Shown: positions 44,005-52,976, numbered from the stretch's first letter. The stretch: DNA of 64,000 nt from Clostridium thermarum (GCF_006351925.1 NZ_CP040924.1:1510001-1574000); one strand, 5' to 3'. The notes: generated by a model from the sequence alone, not told the origin. Numbers and translations: made by a program.

Positions 44005-45123
44005 TTATAGTATTTCTTTTATCATCTTAGCGGCATTGGTCAAAGGACTTATTGACTTATCCAAATTAACATAGTGCATTATGGTTGCAAGGTATTGAGA
44101 CATGTCTACTTCTTTAAACCAAGGACTCTTTCTGACTTCCTCCGGAAGGTAGGTTAAGTTAGTGGAGTAGACCCTATCAATTAGACCCTCTCCATAATAC
44201 TTGTTAAACTTGCTTATACCTTCGGTGAATAGGGCAAAGGTAGTGGCTACATATATCTTTCTGGCCTTTCTCTTTTTAAGTTCTTTAGCTATATCAAAAA
44301 TAGATTCTCCGGAAGCAATCATATCATCTATGACCAATGCGTCCATTCCCTCAACATCTCTTCCGATGTATTCATGCTGTATAATAGGATTTTTACCTCC
44401 TATAACCTCGGAGTGATCACGTCTCTTATAGAACAGACCGATATCCAGGCCTAAAACGCTGGAATAATAAATCGCTCTGTCCATAGCTCCCGTATCAGGG
44501 CTTATGGTTATCATCTTTGATTTATCAATTCTAAGGTCCTCTTCTTCCGTTATGAACTTCTTAATAATCTCGTGGGTTGGGTAGAGGTTTTGAAAAGAAA
44601 GCAGAGGAACTGCATTTTGAACGTTAGGATCATGCACATCGAAGGAATAGATATCATTAACCCCAAGTCTTTCAAGTTCCTGCAGCGCCATAGCGCAATC
44701 CAATGATTCCCTGCCTTTTCTTCTATGTTGTCTTCCTTCATATAACAGTGGCATTATTACGGTCACTCTTCTAGCTTTTCCACCCATAGCGGATACTACT
44801 CTCTTTATATCTTGAAAATGTTCATCTGGACCCATATGGTTTGTAAAACCGTACATCTTATAGGTGCAGCTGTAATTTCCGATATCACATAATATGTAAA
44901 TATCTTTTCCTCTAACAGTCTCCTCCAGCTTTACTTTACCTTCTCCGTTTGAAAATCTTATTTCCTCTGTAGATATAAGAAAGGTTTTTGGCACATTACC
45001 GGAGTTATCCTGTCTCATTTCTTGTAAGTAGTTATCAATCTTTATTCCTAATTCTTTACAGCTCTGCAGAGCTATAATTCCCATCTGGCCATATGGCATG
45101 GAATTCATTGTAATACTTTGCAT
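44005..45123 (-). CDS. prs: Ribose-phosphate pyrophosphokinase, long form
   Basis: About 372 residues, against roughly 315 for usual PRPP synthetase. PRPP/ribose-5-phosphate region ALVIDDMIASGESIFDIA, metal-binding region IMPLLYEGRQHRR and DVHDPNVQNAVP. It makes PRPP from ATP and ribose 5-phosphate. The extra length is at the N-terminus and around ISTEEIRFSNGEGK. ATG 45123 is eight bases after AAGGAG. This is probably a paralogue; the standard prs usually lies elsewhere. The PRPP loop ASGES differs from the common DTGGT. Confidence 0.8.
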   Translation of the reverse strand: MQSITMNSMPYGQMGIIALQSCKELGIKIDNYLQEMRQDNSGNVPKTFLISTEEIRFSNGEGKVKLEETVRGKDIYILCDIGNYSCTYKMYGFTNHMGPDEHFQDIKRVVSAMGGKARRVTVIMPLLYEGRQHRRKGRESLDCAMALQELERLGVNDIYSFDVHDPNVQNAVPLLSFQNLYPTHEIIKKFITEEEDLRIDKSKMITISPDTGAMDRAIYYSSVLGLDIGLFYKRRDHSEVIGGKNPIIQHEYIGRDVEGMDALVIDDMIASGESIFDIAKELKKRKARKIYVATTFALFTEGISKFNKYYGEGLIDRVYSTNLTYLPEEVRKSPWFKEVDMSQYLATIMHYVNLDKSISPLTNAAKMIKEIL

Positions 45124-45305
45124 TTTCAACTCTCCTTAGTATTTACTTTCAACATTCTATATTTTACTCTATATTTCGATAATTTTGTAGAGTTATTTTA
45201 GGAAGATTATCAAAATTTCTCAGTATTATTTAAAATTGAATTATAAAAATATCTAATGGGCAAAATTATGAATACATAGTGAAAAAGGAGGGAAGATATT
45301 TAAAT

Positions 45306-45500
45306 ATGTATAAGAATAACGAGTTAATAAATAACTTAATCAAGGAATTTGAAGTAAAGGGAGAAATAGCTGTAAATAATGGTTTAGAAGAACTGTTTAT
45401 TGAAGCGATGGATGATAAGGGGGGCTATTCCTATGCAAGCAGTATAAATAAGGAATTCAAAGATAGCAGAGAGGCGCAGATTGAAAAGCTGAAAGAATAA
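45306..45500 (+). CDS. Small protein of unknown function beside the IS element
   Basis: 64 residues, acidic and helical, no motif recognised, with a GGYSYASSINKEFK segment in the C-terminal half. AAGGAGGG lies 13 bases before the ATG, which is long but usable; an in-frame upstream start (45279) precedes that site. Divergent from prs. An IS30 element is inserted 30 bases downstream of the stop. Confidence 0.45.
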   Translation: MYKNNELINNLIKEFEVKGEIAVNNGLEELFIEAMDDKGGYSYASSINKEFKDSREAQIEKLKE

Positions 45501-45529
45501 AAAGATTTAAAAAAGACTGCACTTAAATT

Positions 45530-45543
45530 GTTAAAGCAAAAAA
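45530..45543 (+). repeat. 14-base direct repeat flanking the IS element (left copy)
   Basis: GTTAAAGCAAAAAA occurs here and at 47268-47281, directly at the two ends of the IS30-type element. Most simply a target-site duplication. Confidence 0.75.
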
Positions 45544-47267
45544 GGTGAATTGAAAAGTTAACTTCCACTTTGTAGAATTAACTTCCACCGTAAAATCGAT
45601 ACTAGATAAGATTTTTGGTTATAAGAGTAATTTTTTGCTTATTTTAGACAAAAATGAGGTATAATTTAAGTAGCTCAAGCAGATTTCAGCTGATTTTGGG
45701 TATAGCAAACAAAGGGTGAATATTTTCCGTTTTTTTTGCAAAGGTAAATTCCACCCATTGAAAAAGTTTTAACTTAAGCGCCAGCGGTAATCCCTGCTTG
45801 AGTAGGTTAATATTTTAATAAACTCGGATTCATGATAATCTCATTTGGTTTGATGAGTTCTGAATCCAACTTTGCGAGCGTTTTAGCGCCGTAAAGGAAG
45901 CTGAATACCGAGTATGGAGACTGGTCATTCAGCTTTTTTCTTGAATAAGAATTAATGTGACTCATCATCAATGAGATATCCTTCTGTTGAAATGAGTTGA
46001 AGCTCTGGCCTTTAGGAACAATTCTCCGGATCAATTCATGGTTGTTTTCTGCAGCACCTTTCTGATATGGCGCTGAAGGGTCGCAGTAGAAGATGCGTGT
46101 TATGCGGTTTCCCTGCCTATCAAACTCGATAGCCTTTGGATTTGTAAACTCACTGCCGTTGTCAGTTAGAATGACAGGAAATAGTTTTAGAAAAGTGTCA
46201 GGCCCCAGTTCCAAATAAAGATTTTCGAAAATATCTATGACGGAACGTGAAGTGTTTGCATCCCTAATAAAAGCAAGCATAAACTGAGAATCAACGAAAT
46301 GGATAGTGAGCAACACCTTACCACCTTTAGTACCTTCAACAGAATCCATTTCAACTACTGGAGTATCAGGATTTTCCTTCATGAATTCAAGAAAATCCTG
46401 ATATGTGCGTCCAATTCTGTAGGACTTATCCACTTTAAAATGATTTTTAAGCTTTTTTCTTGGACGATAAACAACTTTTCTTGGAAGGTCAATATTTTTT
46501 GTGGAGAAAAGATTGTAATCAATATAGTTGTAGATTGATTTTTCACTATGCATGATAAGGTCTCTGTTATTAACGCAGATATGGTGTATAGATTGACCTC
46601 TTTGAATGAGTGGGGTTATGATTTTATCAAGACGTTTAATCTCGTCCTCAGAAATAGTTATGCCGCTTCGTGACTCAGAACGACGAAGTACATATTCATC
46701 ATGGGCATAGGAAGCATTATAGATTGCTTTCTCCAGAGTACATTTTGTAAGGCTAGCACATCCATTGCACACATAAGGTGGCTTAGAGAGTAAGTGACAA
46801 GTATATGCTTTGTAATCAGAACAGAATTTTGAACAATCTGAACAAAAGCGACAGCGTCGAATTCTACAATGTGATTTCTCACATAGATATGTATGGTTGC
46901 AAGTTAAACGATGAATACAGTTGTTAAAAGGTCTACCGTAAGAACCTGTTCGCTTGTACATGATATGATTTTTAACCTCTTTGGAAATGGTTGTACAATC
47001 TCGATCAAGCTCTCGGGCTATTGCTTTGAAAGAAAGGGAGGCTTTAAGCATTATTTCAATAGAGACTCTTTCCTCTAACGTAAAGTGTTTGAATTTAGCC
47101 ATAATGAAAAACTCCTTCCTTACCAAGCAAGGATTACTGTAATGACGCATATATCAATATAATAATATTTTGTATTACTAAATTCCACTCTCTATACTCT
47201 TTCATATTTGTAGAATTAAAATCCACTCTTACCACCTAGAGAGGTGGAATTTACTTTTGCAATTAAA
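45544..47267 (-). mobile_element. IS30-family insertion sequence
   Basis: The element is delimited by 14-base direct repeats. Its ends are imperfect inverted repeats: AATTGAAAAGTTAACTTCCAC at the left matches the inverted right end AATTGCAAAAGTAAATTCCAC. A motif TTTGTAGAATTAA near both ends is in direct, not inverted, orientation. The right end contains a hairpin CCACCT-AGAG-AGGTGG. Length about 1.72 kb with one transposase gene on the minus strand. About 260 bases between the left end and the transposase stop hold no coding frame. Confidence 0.85.
45807..47102 (-). CDS. IS30-family transposase
   Basis: About 431 residues from ATG 47102 (AAGGAAGGAG site). N-terminal HTH (FKHFTLEERVSIEIMLK...FKAIARELDRDCTTISKEV), then a Cys-rich insert (CRIRRCRFCSDCSKFC) that may bind zinc, and the rve DDE domain: Asp in VVEMDSVEG, Asp in VILTDNGSEFTN and Glu in GAAENNHELIRR. 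All three are present, so it looks intact. Longer than classical IS30 transposases because of the Cys insert. Confidence 0.93.
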   Translation of the reverse strand: MAKFKHFTLEERVSIEIMLKASLSFKAIARELDRDCTTISKEVKNHIMYKRTGSYGRPFNNCIHRLTCNHTYLCEKSHCRIRRCRFCSDCSKFCSDYKAYTCHLLSKPPYVCNGCASLTKCTLEKAIYNASYAHDEYVLRRSESRSGITISEDEIKRLDKIITPLIQRGQSIHHICVNNRDLIMHSEKSIYNYIDYNLFSTKNIDLPRKVVYRPRKKLKNHFKVDKSYRIGRTYQDFLEFMKENPDTPVVEMDSVEGTKGGKVLLTIHFVDSQFMLAFIRDANTSRSVIDIFENLYLELGPDTFLKLFPVILTDNGSEFTNPKAIEFDRQGNRITRIFYCDPSAPYQKGAAENNHELIRRIVPKGQSFNSFQQKDISLMMSHINSYSRKKLNDQSPYSVFSFLYGAKTLAKLDSELIKPNEIIMNPSLLKY

Positions 47268-47281
47268 GTTAAAGCAAAAAA
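47268..47281 (+). repeat. 14-base direct repeat flanking the IS element (right copy)
   Basis: GTTAAAGCAAAAAA, identical to 45530-45543. It merges on its right into the palindrome A7-TTAA-T7 (47276-47293). Confidence 0.75.
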
Positions 47282-47387
47282 ATTAATTTTTTTGTAGGAT
47301 ATTATTGATAAAATCCTATAACATCAATATAATATAAGTATATTTTTTATAAACAGTAGAATAATAATCAAAAGGCTATGAAAAAGA

Positions 47388-47617
47388 AAAGTACACGGAG
47401 GGTTAATTTACAGAGATCTAAGGATGGTGGAAACTTAGAAATTAACGCTGTGGAAAGAAGCTTTGGAGCAATAAATAGAAAATCACGACAGTGGAGTATA
47501 TTTATGGGTTTATCTCCTTAAAGATAATTGAGTTGGGTTAAAGAAATTTAACCAATTTAGGTGGTAACGCGGAAGATTAGCCTTTCGTCCTATGTAGTTA
47601 GGATGAAGGGCTTTTTA
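47388..47617 (+). ncRNA. T-box riboswitch for glutamyl-tRNA (gltX leader)
   Basis: Stem I is seen as GTTAATTT/AAATTAAC with the AGAGA bulge and the apical GATGGTGGAAA. The specifier loop has AGTA on the 5' side and GTGGAAAGAAGC on the 3' side; the likely specifier is GAA (47457-47459), glutamate. The T-box TTTAGGTGGTAACGCGGAA (about 47555-47573) is followed by a terminator AGCCTTTCGTCCTA/TTAGGATGAAGGGCT with T5 (47579-47617). Uncharged tRNA-Glu is expected to prevent termination. Confidence 0.9.
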
Positions 47618-47642
47618 ATATGTAAAGGAAAGGTGAAAGTTC

Positions 47643-49292
47643 ATGAGTTTAGAAAAGTTAGCAGATCTAATATACCCAGATATTAATAAGACTATTGAAG
47701 ACTACATTAAAATGTATCCGAAGAGAAACTTGAAAGAGGGTGCCAAGGTAACAAGATATGCCCCAAGTCCAACTGGATTTCAGCATATCGGAGGAGTTTT
47801 TTCAGCCTTGATCGATGAAAGATTGGCTGTACAGAGTGGTGGAGTATTTTATTTGAGAATAGAAGACACAGATCAGAAGAGAGAGGTAGAAGGGGCAGTA
47901 GAAGATACAATCTCTACTATGCATAACTTTGGACTGAATTTCCATGAAGGAATGACAGGAAAAGATACTTCGAAAGGAGATTACGGCCCATACAGGCAAA
48001 GTGAAAGAGCTGAAATATATAAGACTTTTGCAAAGCATTTAATACTTAAGGGCTTGGCTTATCCATGCTTTTGTAATGCAGACGAACTTAATGCCTTAAG
48101 AGAAAAGCAAATAGCTGAAAAGATAACTCCGGGATATTACGGAGAGTATGCTCACTGCAGAAATCTTTCTACAGAAGAAGCGATAGAGAAGATTGAAAGA
48201 GGAGAAAGCTATATACTTAGACTAAAGTCACCGGGCAATTCTGATAACAAGGTAGTATTACAGGACCTGATAAAGGGAGAGGTTGTGTTCCCGGAAAACA
48301 ATCAGGATATCGTATTGATAAAGGGTGATGGACTACCAACCTATCATTTTGCTCATGTAGTCGACGATTACTTAATGAAAACAACCCATGTGATCAGGGG
48401 AGAAGAATGGCTGTCATCTGCACCTATACACCTTCAACTATTTGAAGTGCTTGGCTTTGAGCCGCCAAAATACGCTCATACTCCAACCATTATGAAACAG
48501 GATGAGGGATCAAAGAGAAAGCTTTCAAAAAGAAAAGACCCCGAGGCTGCCGTTTCCTATTACAGGGAGGTTGGATATCCAGTACAGTCCGTAATAGAAT
48601 ATCTGTTAAATATAATTAATTCAGGTTTTGAAACCTGGAGGGCAGAAAATCCTTTTGCAGACAGCTATGATTTTGAAATTGCCTTAGATAAGATGAGTAA
48701 AAGTGGTGCCTTATTTGACCTGGTAAAGCTAAGTGACGTTTCAAAAGATGTAATCTCCAGAATGAAAGCCACAGAGGTATATGAGAAATATACAGAGTGG
48801 GCAAAGGAATTCGATCCACAAATGTATGAATTGGTAACTGCTAATGAATCCATGGCTAAAGAAATTTTCAACATAGATAGGGAAGGTCCAAAACCAAGAA
48901 AAGACTATGCAAAGTGGATGGATGTTAGAGAGAAGATCTTCTACTTCTTTGATGAACTATTCTATAAAGAAACAGTAGATCAAATAGAGCTTCCAAAGAA
49001 CGTTGATATGGAAGAAGCAAAACGAATAATAGCTGCCTATGCTGAGGCTTACAACTTTGATGCCGATAAGGACACTTGGTTCGAAGAGTTAAAGGCTGTT
49101 GGTGAGCAGCTAGGCTATACTGCTAATAGGAAGGAATTCAAGGCTAACCCAGAAAACTTCAAGGGTATGATTGCAGATGTGGCTGCAGTGGTCAGGGCTG
49201 CCTTAACCCACAGGGCAAATACTCCAGACCTTTATACCATAATGCATGTAATGGGAGAAGAAAAGGTAAGAGATAGGTTTGCTAAGTTTTAA
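47643..49292 (+). CDS. gltX: Glutamyl-tRNA synthetase
   Basis: 549 residues. The class I HIGH motif appears as [11 protein letters not shown] near residue 46, the KMSKS equivalent as [11 protein letters not shown]. It charges tRNA-Glu (possibly also tRNA-Gln for the amidation route). Longer than the usual 480-500 residues, which matches the clostridial GltX subgroup. Ribosome binding site AAAGGAAAGG. The T-box with a GAA specifier supports the substrate. Confidence 0.93.
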   Translation: MSLEKLADLIYPDINKTIEDYIKMYPKRNLKEGAKVTRYAPSPTGFQHIGGVFSALIDERLAVQSGGVFYLRIEDTDQKREVEGAVEDTISTMHNFGLNFHEGMTGKDTSKGDYGPYRQSERAEIYKTFAKHLILKGLAYPCFCNADELNALREKQIAEKITPGYYGEYAHCRNLSTEEAIEKIERGESYILRLKSPGNSDNKVVLQDLIKGEVVFPENNQDIVLIKGDGLPTYHFAHVVDDYLMKTTHVIRGEEWLSSAPIHLQLFEVLGFEPPKYAHTPTIMKQDEGSKRKLSKRKDPEAAVSYYREVGYPVQSVIEYLLNIINSGFETWRAENPFADSYDFEIALDKMSKSGALFDLVKLSDVSKDVISRMKATEVYEKYTEWAKEFDPQMYELVTANESMAKEIFNIDREGPKPRKDYAKWMDVREKIFYFFDELFYKETVDQIELPKNVDMEEAKRIIAAYAEAYNFDADKDTWFEELKAVGEQLGYTANRKEFKANPENFKGMIADVAAVVRAALTHRANTPDLYTIMHVMGEEKVRDRFAKF

Positions 49293-49306
49293 TATTGGTT
49301 GACAAG

Positions 49307-49352
49307 GGACTATTCAACATTTTATAAAAACAAAATGTTGAATAGTCCTTTT
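49307..49352 (+). terminator. Terminator after gltX
   Basis: A perfect 17-bp stem, GGACTATTCAACATTTT (49307-49323) with its inverse at 49332-49348, loop of eight bases, then TTTT. Confidence 0.93.
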
Positions 49353-49422
49353 AAATTTTTATATATTTTGTGACCAAAGTGCCCTTTAGTTTGTGTTATC
49401 TATGAAAGGGGGGGAATTTGTC

Positions 49423-49583
49423 ATGGAAAACTCTTCACTTAGGCCTAGTATTTATATGAAAATCTCTTTAAGTTGTTACAACAGGCGGTTTTTGATTCTG
49501 TCAAAGATAAGGAAGAGTTTAAGAGCATCATTGAGGAATTAAGATGCTTAGAAGAAAAGTCGCTTTCTAACAGAAGGTTATAA
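49423..49583 (+). pseudogene. Frameshifted small gene with strong ribosome binding site
   Basis: AAAGGGGGGG precedes ATG 49423, but this frame gives MENSSLRPS then leaves a protein-like frame. A second frame continues with YENLFKLLQQAVFDSVKDK and ends at TAA 49583 as an acidic helical tail. Joining the frames near 49445-49455 would give about 53 residues. The total length is not a multiple of three. Function unknown. A sequencing error is the alternative. Confidence 0.5.
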
Positions 49584-49612
49584 ATAGCATAGTTATTACA
49601 AAAGTTCAAGCG

Positions 49613-49666
49613 AGGTAAGGCTTGGACATAAAACTTTTAGAAAAGTTGAAGTGTCCAGTCTTGCCT
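49613..49666 (+). other. Unassigned long RNA hairpin
   Basis: AGGTAAGGCTTGGACA (49613-49628) can pair with TGTCCAGTCTTGCCT (49652-49666) using G-U pairs, and inside AACTTTT (49632-49638) pairs with AAAAGTT (49641-49647). Nearly continuous 54-base hairpin between the broken small gene and the manganese riboswitch. It has no T tail, so it is not a normal terminator. Confidence 0.5.
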
Positions 49667-49704
49667 ATAGAGATAAATTATGATATATTTGTATAGGAAT
49701 AATA

Positions 49705-49864
49705 TCTTAAAAGGGAGTAGCTGTGGCTTTGTGCCATAAATAGGGTCAACATAATGGAGCAATCCTGGTCCTATTTGCTTTAGAGTTAGAACTAAAGAAG
49801 CGAGACTTTTAGATTAGTATATCTGCCTTGTGGGTATATTAGTCTAAAGGCCTCGCCTTTTTTA
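49705..49864 (+). ncRNA. yybP-ykoY manganese riboswitch with terminator
   Basis: The conserved loops are present: AAAAGGGAGTAGCTG (about 49709-49723) and GAAGCGAGACTTTT (about 49797-49810), which pack together to bind Mn2+ in the known structure. A long terminator GCGAGACTTTTAGATTAGTATA with its imperfect inverse ending in CCTCGC and T6 (49800-49864) shares the second loop, so aptamer folding excludes the terminator. Downstream is a GDT1-type Mn transporter, a known target of this class. Confidence 0.88.
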
Positions 49865-49891
49865 TTTTATTATTATTATGGGGGTTAGAAA

Positions 49892-51043
49892 ATGATACAG
49901 GAATTTATTAAGGCAATGTTCCTAATTTTCATGGCAGAGATGGGGGACAAGACACAAATTTTAGCTATGGCCTTTGCCACCAGGTATAAGGTCAGAAAGG
50001 TGTTAGTTGGTATTTTTATCGGATCTTTACTAAATCATGGTGTTGCCGTAGCACTTGGAGCTTATATGTCAAAGTTAATACCCATTAACATTATACAAAT
50101 TGTTGCGGGTATTTCCTTTATTGGATTTGCTCTATGGACACTGAGAGCAGAAGAGGAAGAAGATGAAGAAGAAGCTAAAAGCAGTTTTGGACCGGTACTT
50201 ACCGTTGCCATAGCCTTTTTCATAGGAGAGTTAGGGGATAAGACCCAGCTCACAGCAATTACTCTGTCTGCTGATGCTCAATATCCATTGTTTATTCTAA
50301 TGGGTACAGTAACAGGAATGGTTATTACAGGGTCCTTAGGTATTTTGGTAGGAAGTAAGCTCGGTAACAGAATACCCGAATTTACTATTAAGATTGCTTC
50401 TGCAGCCATATTTATGTTTTTTGGTATTACAAAATTGTTTGCCACCTTACCAAAGGAATACCTGACTCCAGTAAATATAATAATCTTCTTTATTGTACTG
50501 GCACTTTGTGTATTCTTGATTTTAAAGCCCACTATAGAAGAAAGAAAAAAGGGCAAGCTATCTACCTTTAAGCAGGTTTCAGAGGAATTATATCAGTATT
50601 ATAATCAAATTAATGAAAGAATAGAAAACATATGCCTTGGAGAAAACTATTGTATAAGATGCCAGGGAAAAAATTGTTTAATTGGATATACAAAAGAAGT
50701 ACTTAAAAGTATAATCGAAGACAGTGTAAGCCTCCCTGAAGAAGGGATTATGGCCTTTGAAAATTCCTTGAAAAAGAATTATAGTCAGGAAGAGCTTATA
50801 GAAAGTCTGGCAGTGACTGTAAACTTTATTCTTAACAATATGAACCACAGTAAGGAGCTGCAAAACGTACATACCATACGGCAAATATTTGAAAGGCTCT
50901 TGTTAAAGGAAGTTGTTGGAGAATTTCAGACTCTAAAACAATATATAGCAAAGGTAGAAAATATAAATCATTTAATATCAGTAAAGCTCTTGAGAAGGAT
51001 TAAAACTATAAAGAAGGAAGATACTGCGTATAAAATCTCTTAA
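49892..51043 (+). CDS. TMEM165/GDT1-family manganese transporter with Cys-bearing C-terminal extension
   Basis: 383 residues. The first 210 residues are a complete UPF0016/GDT1 membrane domain with six helices and two E-x-G-D-K-T motifs (EMGDKTQ near 16, ELGDKTQ near 115). The following 170 residues are cytoplasmic, helical and contain Cys248, Cys254, Cys257 and Cys262 (C-x5-C-x2-C-x4-C). Homologues that end after the membrane domain are usual. Role: Mn2+ (or Ca2+) export; control by the Mn riboswitch supports manganese. Confidence 0.85.
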   Translation: MIQEFIKAMFLIFMAEMGDKTQILAMAFATRYKVRKVLVGIFIGSLLNHGVAVALGAYMSKLIPINIIQIVAGISFIGFALWTLRAEEEEDEEEAKSSFGPVLTVAIAFFIGELGDKTQLTAITLSADAQYPLFILMGTVTGMVITGSLGILVGSKLGNRIPEFTIKIASAAIFMFFGITKLFATLPKEYLTPVNIIIFFIVLALCVFLILKPTIEERKKGKLSTFKQVSEELYQYYNQINERIENICLGENYCIRCQGKNCLIGYTKEVLKSIIEDSVSLPEEGIMAFENSLKKNYSQEELIESLAVTVNFILNNMNHSKELQNVHTIRQIFERLLLKEVVGEFQTLKQYIAKVENINHLISVKLLRRIKTIKKEDTAYKIS

Positions 51044-51101
51044 GCAGTAAGGGGACGTTTTGTTTGGCTAAAAGATGGCAAGCAAAACGTCCCTCTGCTT
51101 T
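51043..51101. terminator. Bidirectional terminator after the GDT1 gene
   Basis: AGCAG...GGGACGTTTTG (51043-51062) pairs with CAAAACGTCCC...CTGCT (51083-51099). It lies between converging genes. Confidence 0.85.
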
Positions 51102-51427
51102 CATCCCTCAAGTCTATAGGGCCAGCGGTCAATTCCGCCTAGGTTATATACGGTTATAAAACCTAGGCTAATCAGTAACCATGCTGCAGAAGTGGCACGG
51201 AGTCCGGTCTTACAATACACCATTATTGGTATGAAAGGAGACAATTGTAAATTACAGATTTCCCATTCCAAAAATTCTATTGGGATGTTGACACTTCCAG
51301 GAATATGTGCTTCCATATACTCTTTCGGTGATCTGACGTCGATCAGGAGAATATTTGGATCGTGTTTCAAAAGCTTCCGGGCTCTGGAGGGGGAAATGTT
51401 TTTGTAGGGCATTTTGCAGTAACTCAT
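51101..51427 (-). CDS. Single-domain rhodanese-like protein
   Basis: 108 residues from ATG 51427 (GAGGTGA site). Rhodanese fold with LLIDVRSPKEYMEAHIPGSVNIP and active-site loop VYCKTGLRA carrying Cys72. It may transfer sulfane sulfur from thiosulfate or persulfides. The Cys-Lys-Thr-Gly loop has the usual six-residue size. The neighbouring SAM-riboswitch sulfur genes fit a sulfur role. Confidence 0.85.
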   Translation of the reverse strand: MSYCKMPYKNISPSRARKLLKHDPNILLIDVRSPKEYMEAHIPGSVNIPIEFLEWEICNLQLSPFIPIMVYCKTGLRATSAAWLLISLGFITVYNLGGIDRWPYRLEG

Positions 51428-51533
51428 CGTTTTCACCTCATATTTTTTCAATGTTTCTAGTAGGATGTTATAATACATCATATGTTGCTGTAGATGTAAG
51501 GTGAAAATAATAATATTAATCTGTAGATAATGA

Positions 51534-51562
51534 TTGACAAGCCTCTGCTATACTGGTATCAT
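51534..51562 (+). promoter_or_regulatory. SigA promoter for the first SAM-controlled gene
   Basis: TTGACA (51534-51539), 17-base spacer, TATCAT (51557-51562). Transcription would begin shortly before the SAM riboswitch. Confidence 0.8.
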
Positions 51563-51588
51563 GTTTAGTAATATCTGAATATAACATT

Positions 51589-51740
51589 CTTATCCAGAGA
51601 GACAGAGGGACTGGCCCAATGAAGTCTCAGCAACCAGCATGGTAACGGATGCATGGTGCTAATTCCTGCAAGTTAGTACTTGAAAGATAAGAAGAGACCT
51701 TGTTGCAAATGGAACCTCTTCTTTTGAAGAGGCTTTTTAT
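51589..51740 (+). ncRNA. SAM-I (S-box) riboswitch 1
   Basis: P1 is CTTATC (51589-51594) with GATAAG (51686-51691). Conserved AGAGAGACAGAGGGACTGGCCC, AATGAAG, CAGCAACC and GGTGCTAATTCC blocks are all present. The terminator is CCTCTTC-TTTT-GAAGAGG (51715-51732) followed by T5. With SAM bound the terminator forms. It controls the cystathionine-type enzyme gene. Confidence 0.95.
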
Positions 51741-51779
51741 TTATTATGAAAAAACAGAAAAAAAGAGTAGGGGGTCAAC

Positions 51780-52958
51780 ATGGAAAAGAGTTTAATGACA
51801 GAGCTGGTTCACTTGGGAGATAGAAATCCTCCTTCAGTATCACGCAGTAAAACTTTACCCATAACGCTAACCTCTGTGTTCTCCTTTGATGATGTAGAAA
51901 CCTTGGATAAGGTTTATGCTGGGGAAGAGGAAGGCTACGTGTACACAAGGATGAACAATCCGGTCTACGATGCTCTAAAGGAAATAATGTACAATATTGA
52001 TGGCGGAGAGGATGCTCAGGCTTACTCTTCCGGAATGGCTGCCATAACTATGTCCATTCTGTCTCAAGTAAGGGCCGGGGACCACATTATTGCTGCCAAC
52101 GTATTATACGGCGGCAGCCATCAGTTTTTTAAGACTGAGTTAAAAAGGTTTAATATAGAGGTTACCTTTGTGGACCCTCTACAGGATAGGTTGGAACAGT
52201 ATTTTAAAACAAACACAAAGCTTGTATACATCGAGACTATATCCAATCCACTGATGGAGGTCTTGGATATTCCTAAAATTGCTCAAATTGCCCATGACCA
52301 TAATGCAAAGGTGATTGTAGATAATACCTTCGCAACCGCTGTGATATGCCAACCTTTAAAACTGGGAGCAGATATAGTTGTCTACAGTGCCACAAAGTAT
52401 CTATGCGGACATAGTGATATCACAGCGGGCATAGTAGTTTCTGACAAGGAAACCATGCGACAGATAAGCTCTACAGGAGTATTATACGGACCTACCATGA
52501 GCCCCTTTGACGGCTGGCTCTTGGTAAGAAGCTTGAGAACCTTGGAGCTCAGAGTGATACAACATTCAAATAATGCATTAAAGTTAGCGAAGTATTTAGA
52601 AAACCATCCAAAAGTTAAGACTGTTTATTATCCAGGCCTTAAAAGTTCACCCCATCACATTACTGCAAAGAAAATATTCCGTGGGGACTATTATGGAGGA
52701 ATGTTGAGCATTGATTTAGTAGATGGAGAAAAGGGAGCCTATGGCCTGATTAGGGAACTTGAAACTATTAAATTGGTTCCAAGTCTTGCGGGAGTTAGTA
52801 CGGCCATTTCTTATCCCGCTAAAACCTCCCACAGGGCCTTCAGTGAAGAAGAATTGGAGAGGGCAGGAATATCAAAGGGGTTACTTAGAATTTCCGTAGG
52901 CCTTGAAAATATAGGAGATCTAATATCTGAGTTTGAGCGTACTCTGCAAAAAATATAA
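51780..52958 (+). CDS. Trans-sulfuration PLP enzyme (cystathionine gamma-synthase/-lyase or methionine gamma-lyase type)
   Basis: 392 residues. PLP-binding SATKYLCGHSD with the Schiff-base Lys; YTRMNNPVYDALK and SSGMAAITMSIL are typical of the Cys/Met metabolism family. Members differ by few residues: synthase and lyase functions cannot be told from this sequence. SAM-riboswitch control points to Met or Cys biosynthesis or Met breakdown. AGTAGGGGG ribosome binding site. Confidence 0.85.
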   Translation: MEKSLMTELVHLGDRNPPSVSRSKTLPITLTSVFSFDDVETLDKVYAGEEEGYVYTRMNNPVYDALKEIMYNIDGGEDAQAYSSGMAAITMSILSQVRAGDHIIAANVLYGGSHQFFKTELKRFNIEVTFVDPLQDRLEQYFKTNTKLVYIETISNPLMEVLDIPKIAQIAHDHNAKVIVDNTFATAVICQPLKLGADIVVYSATKYLCGHSDITAGIVVSDKETMRQISSTGVLYGPTMSPFDGWLLVRSLRTLELRVIQHSNNALKLAKYLENHPKVKTVYYPGLKSSPHHITAKKIFRGDYYGGMLSIDLVDGEKGAYGLIRELETIKLVPSLAGVSTAISYPAKTSHRAFSEEELERAGISKGLLRISVGLENIGDLISEFERTLQKI

Positions 52959-52976
52959 GATAAAAACAAAAAATAT

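Noticed and set aside
45590..45806. A hidden gene between the left IS end and the transposase stop
   Set aside because: No frame of useful length with a ribosome binding site was found; the stretch seems non-coding IS sequence.
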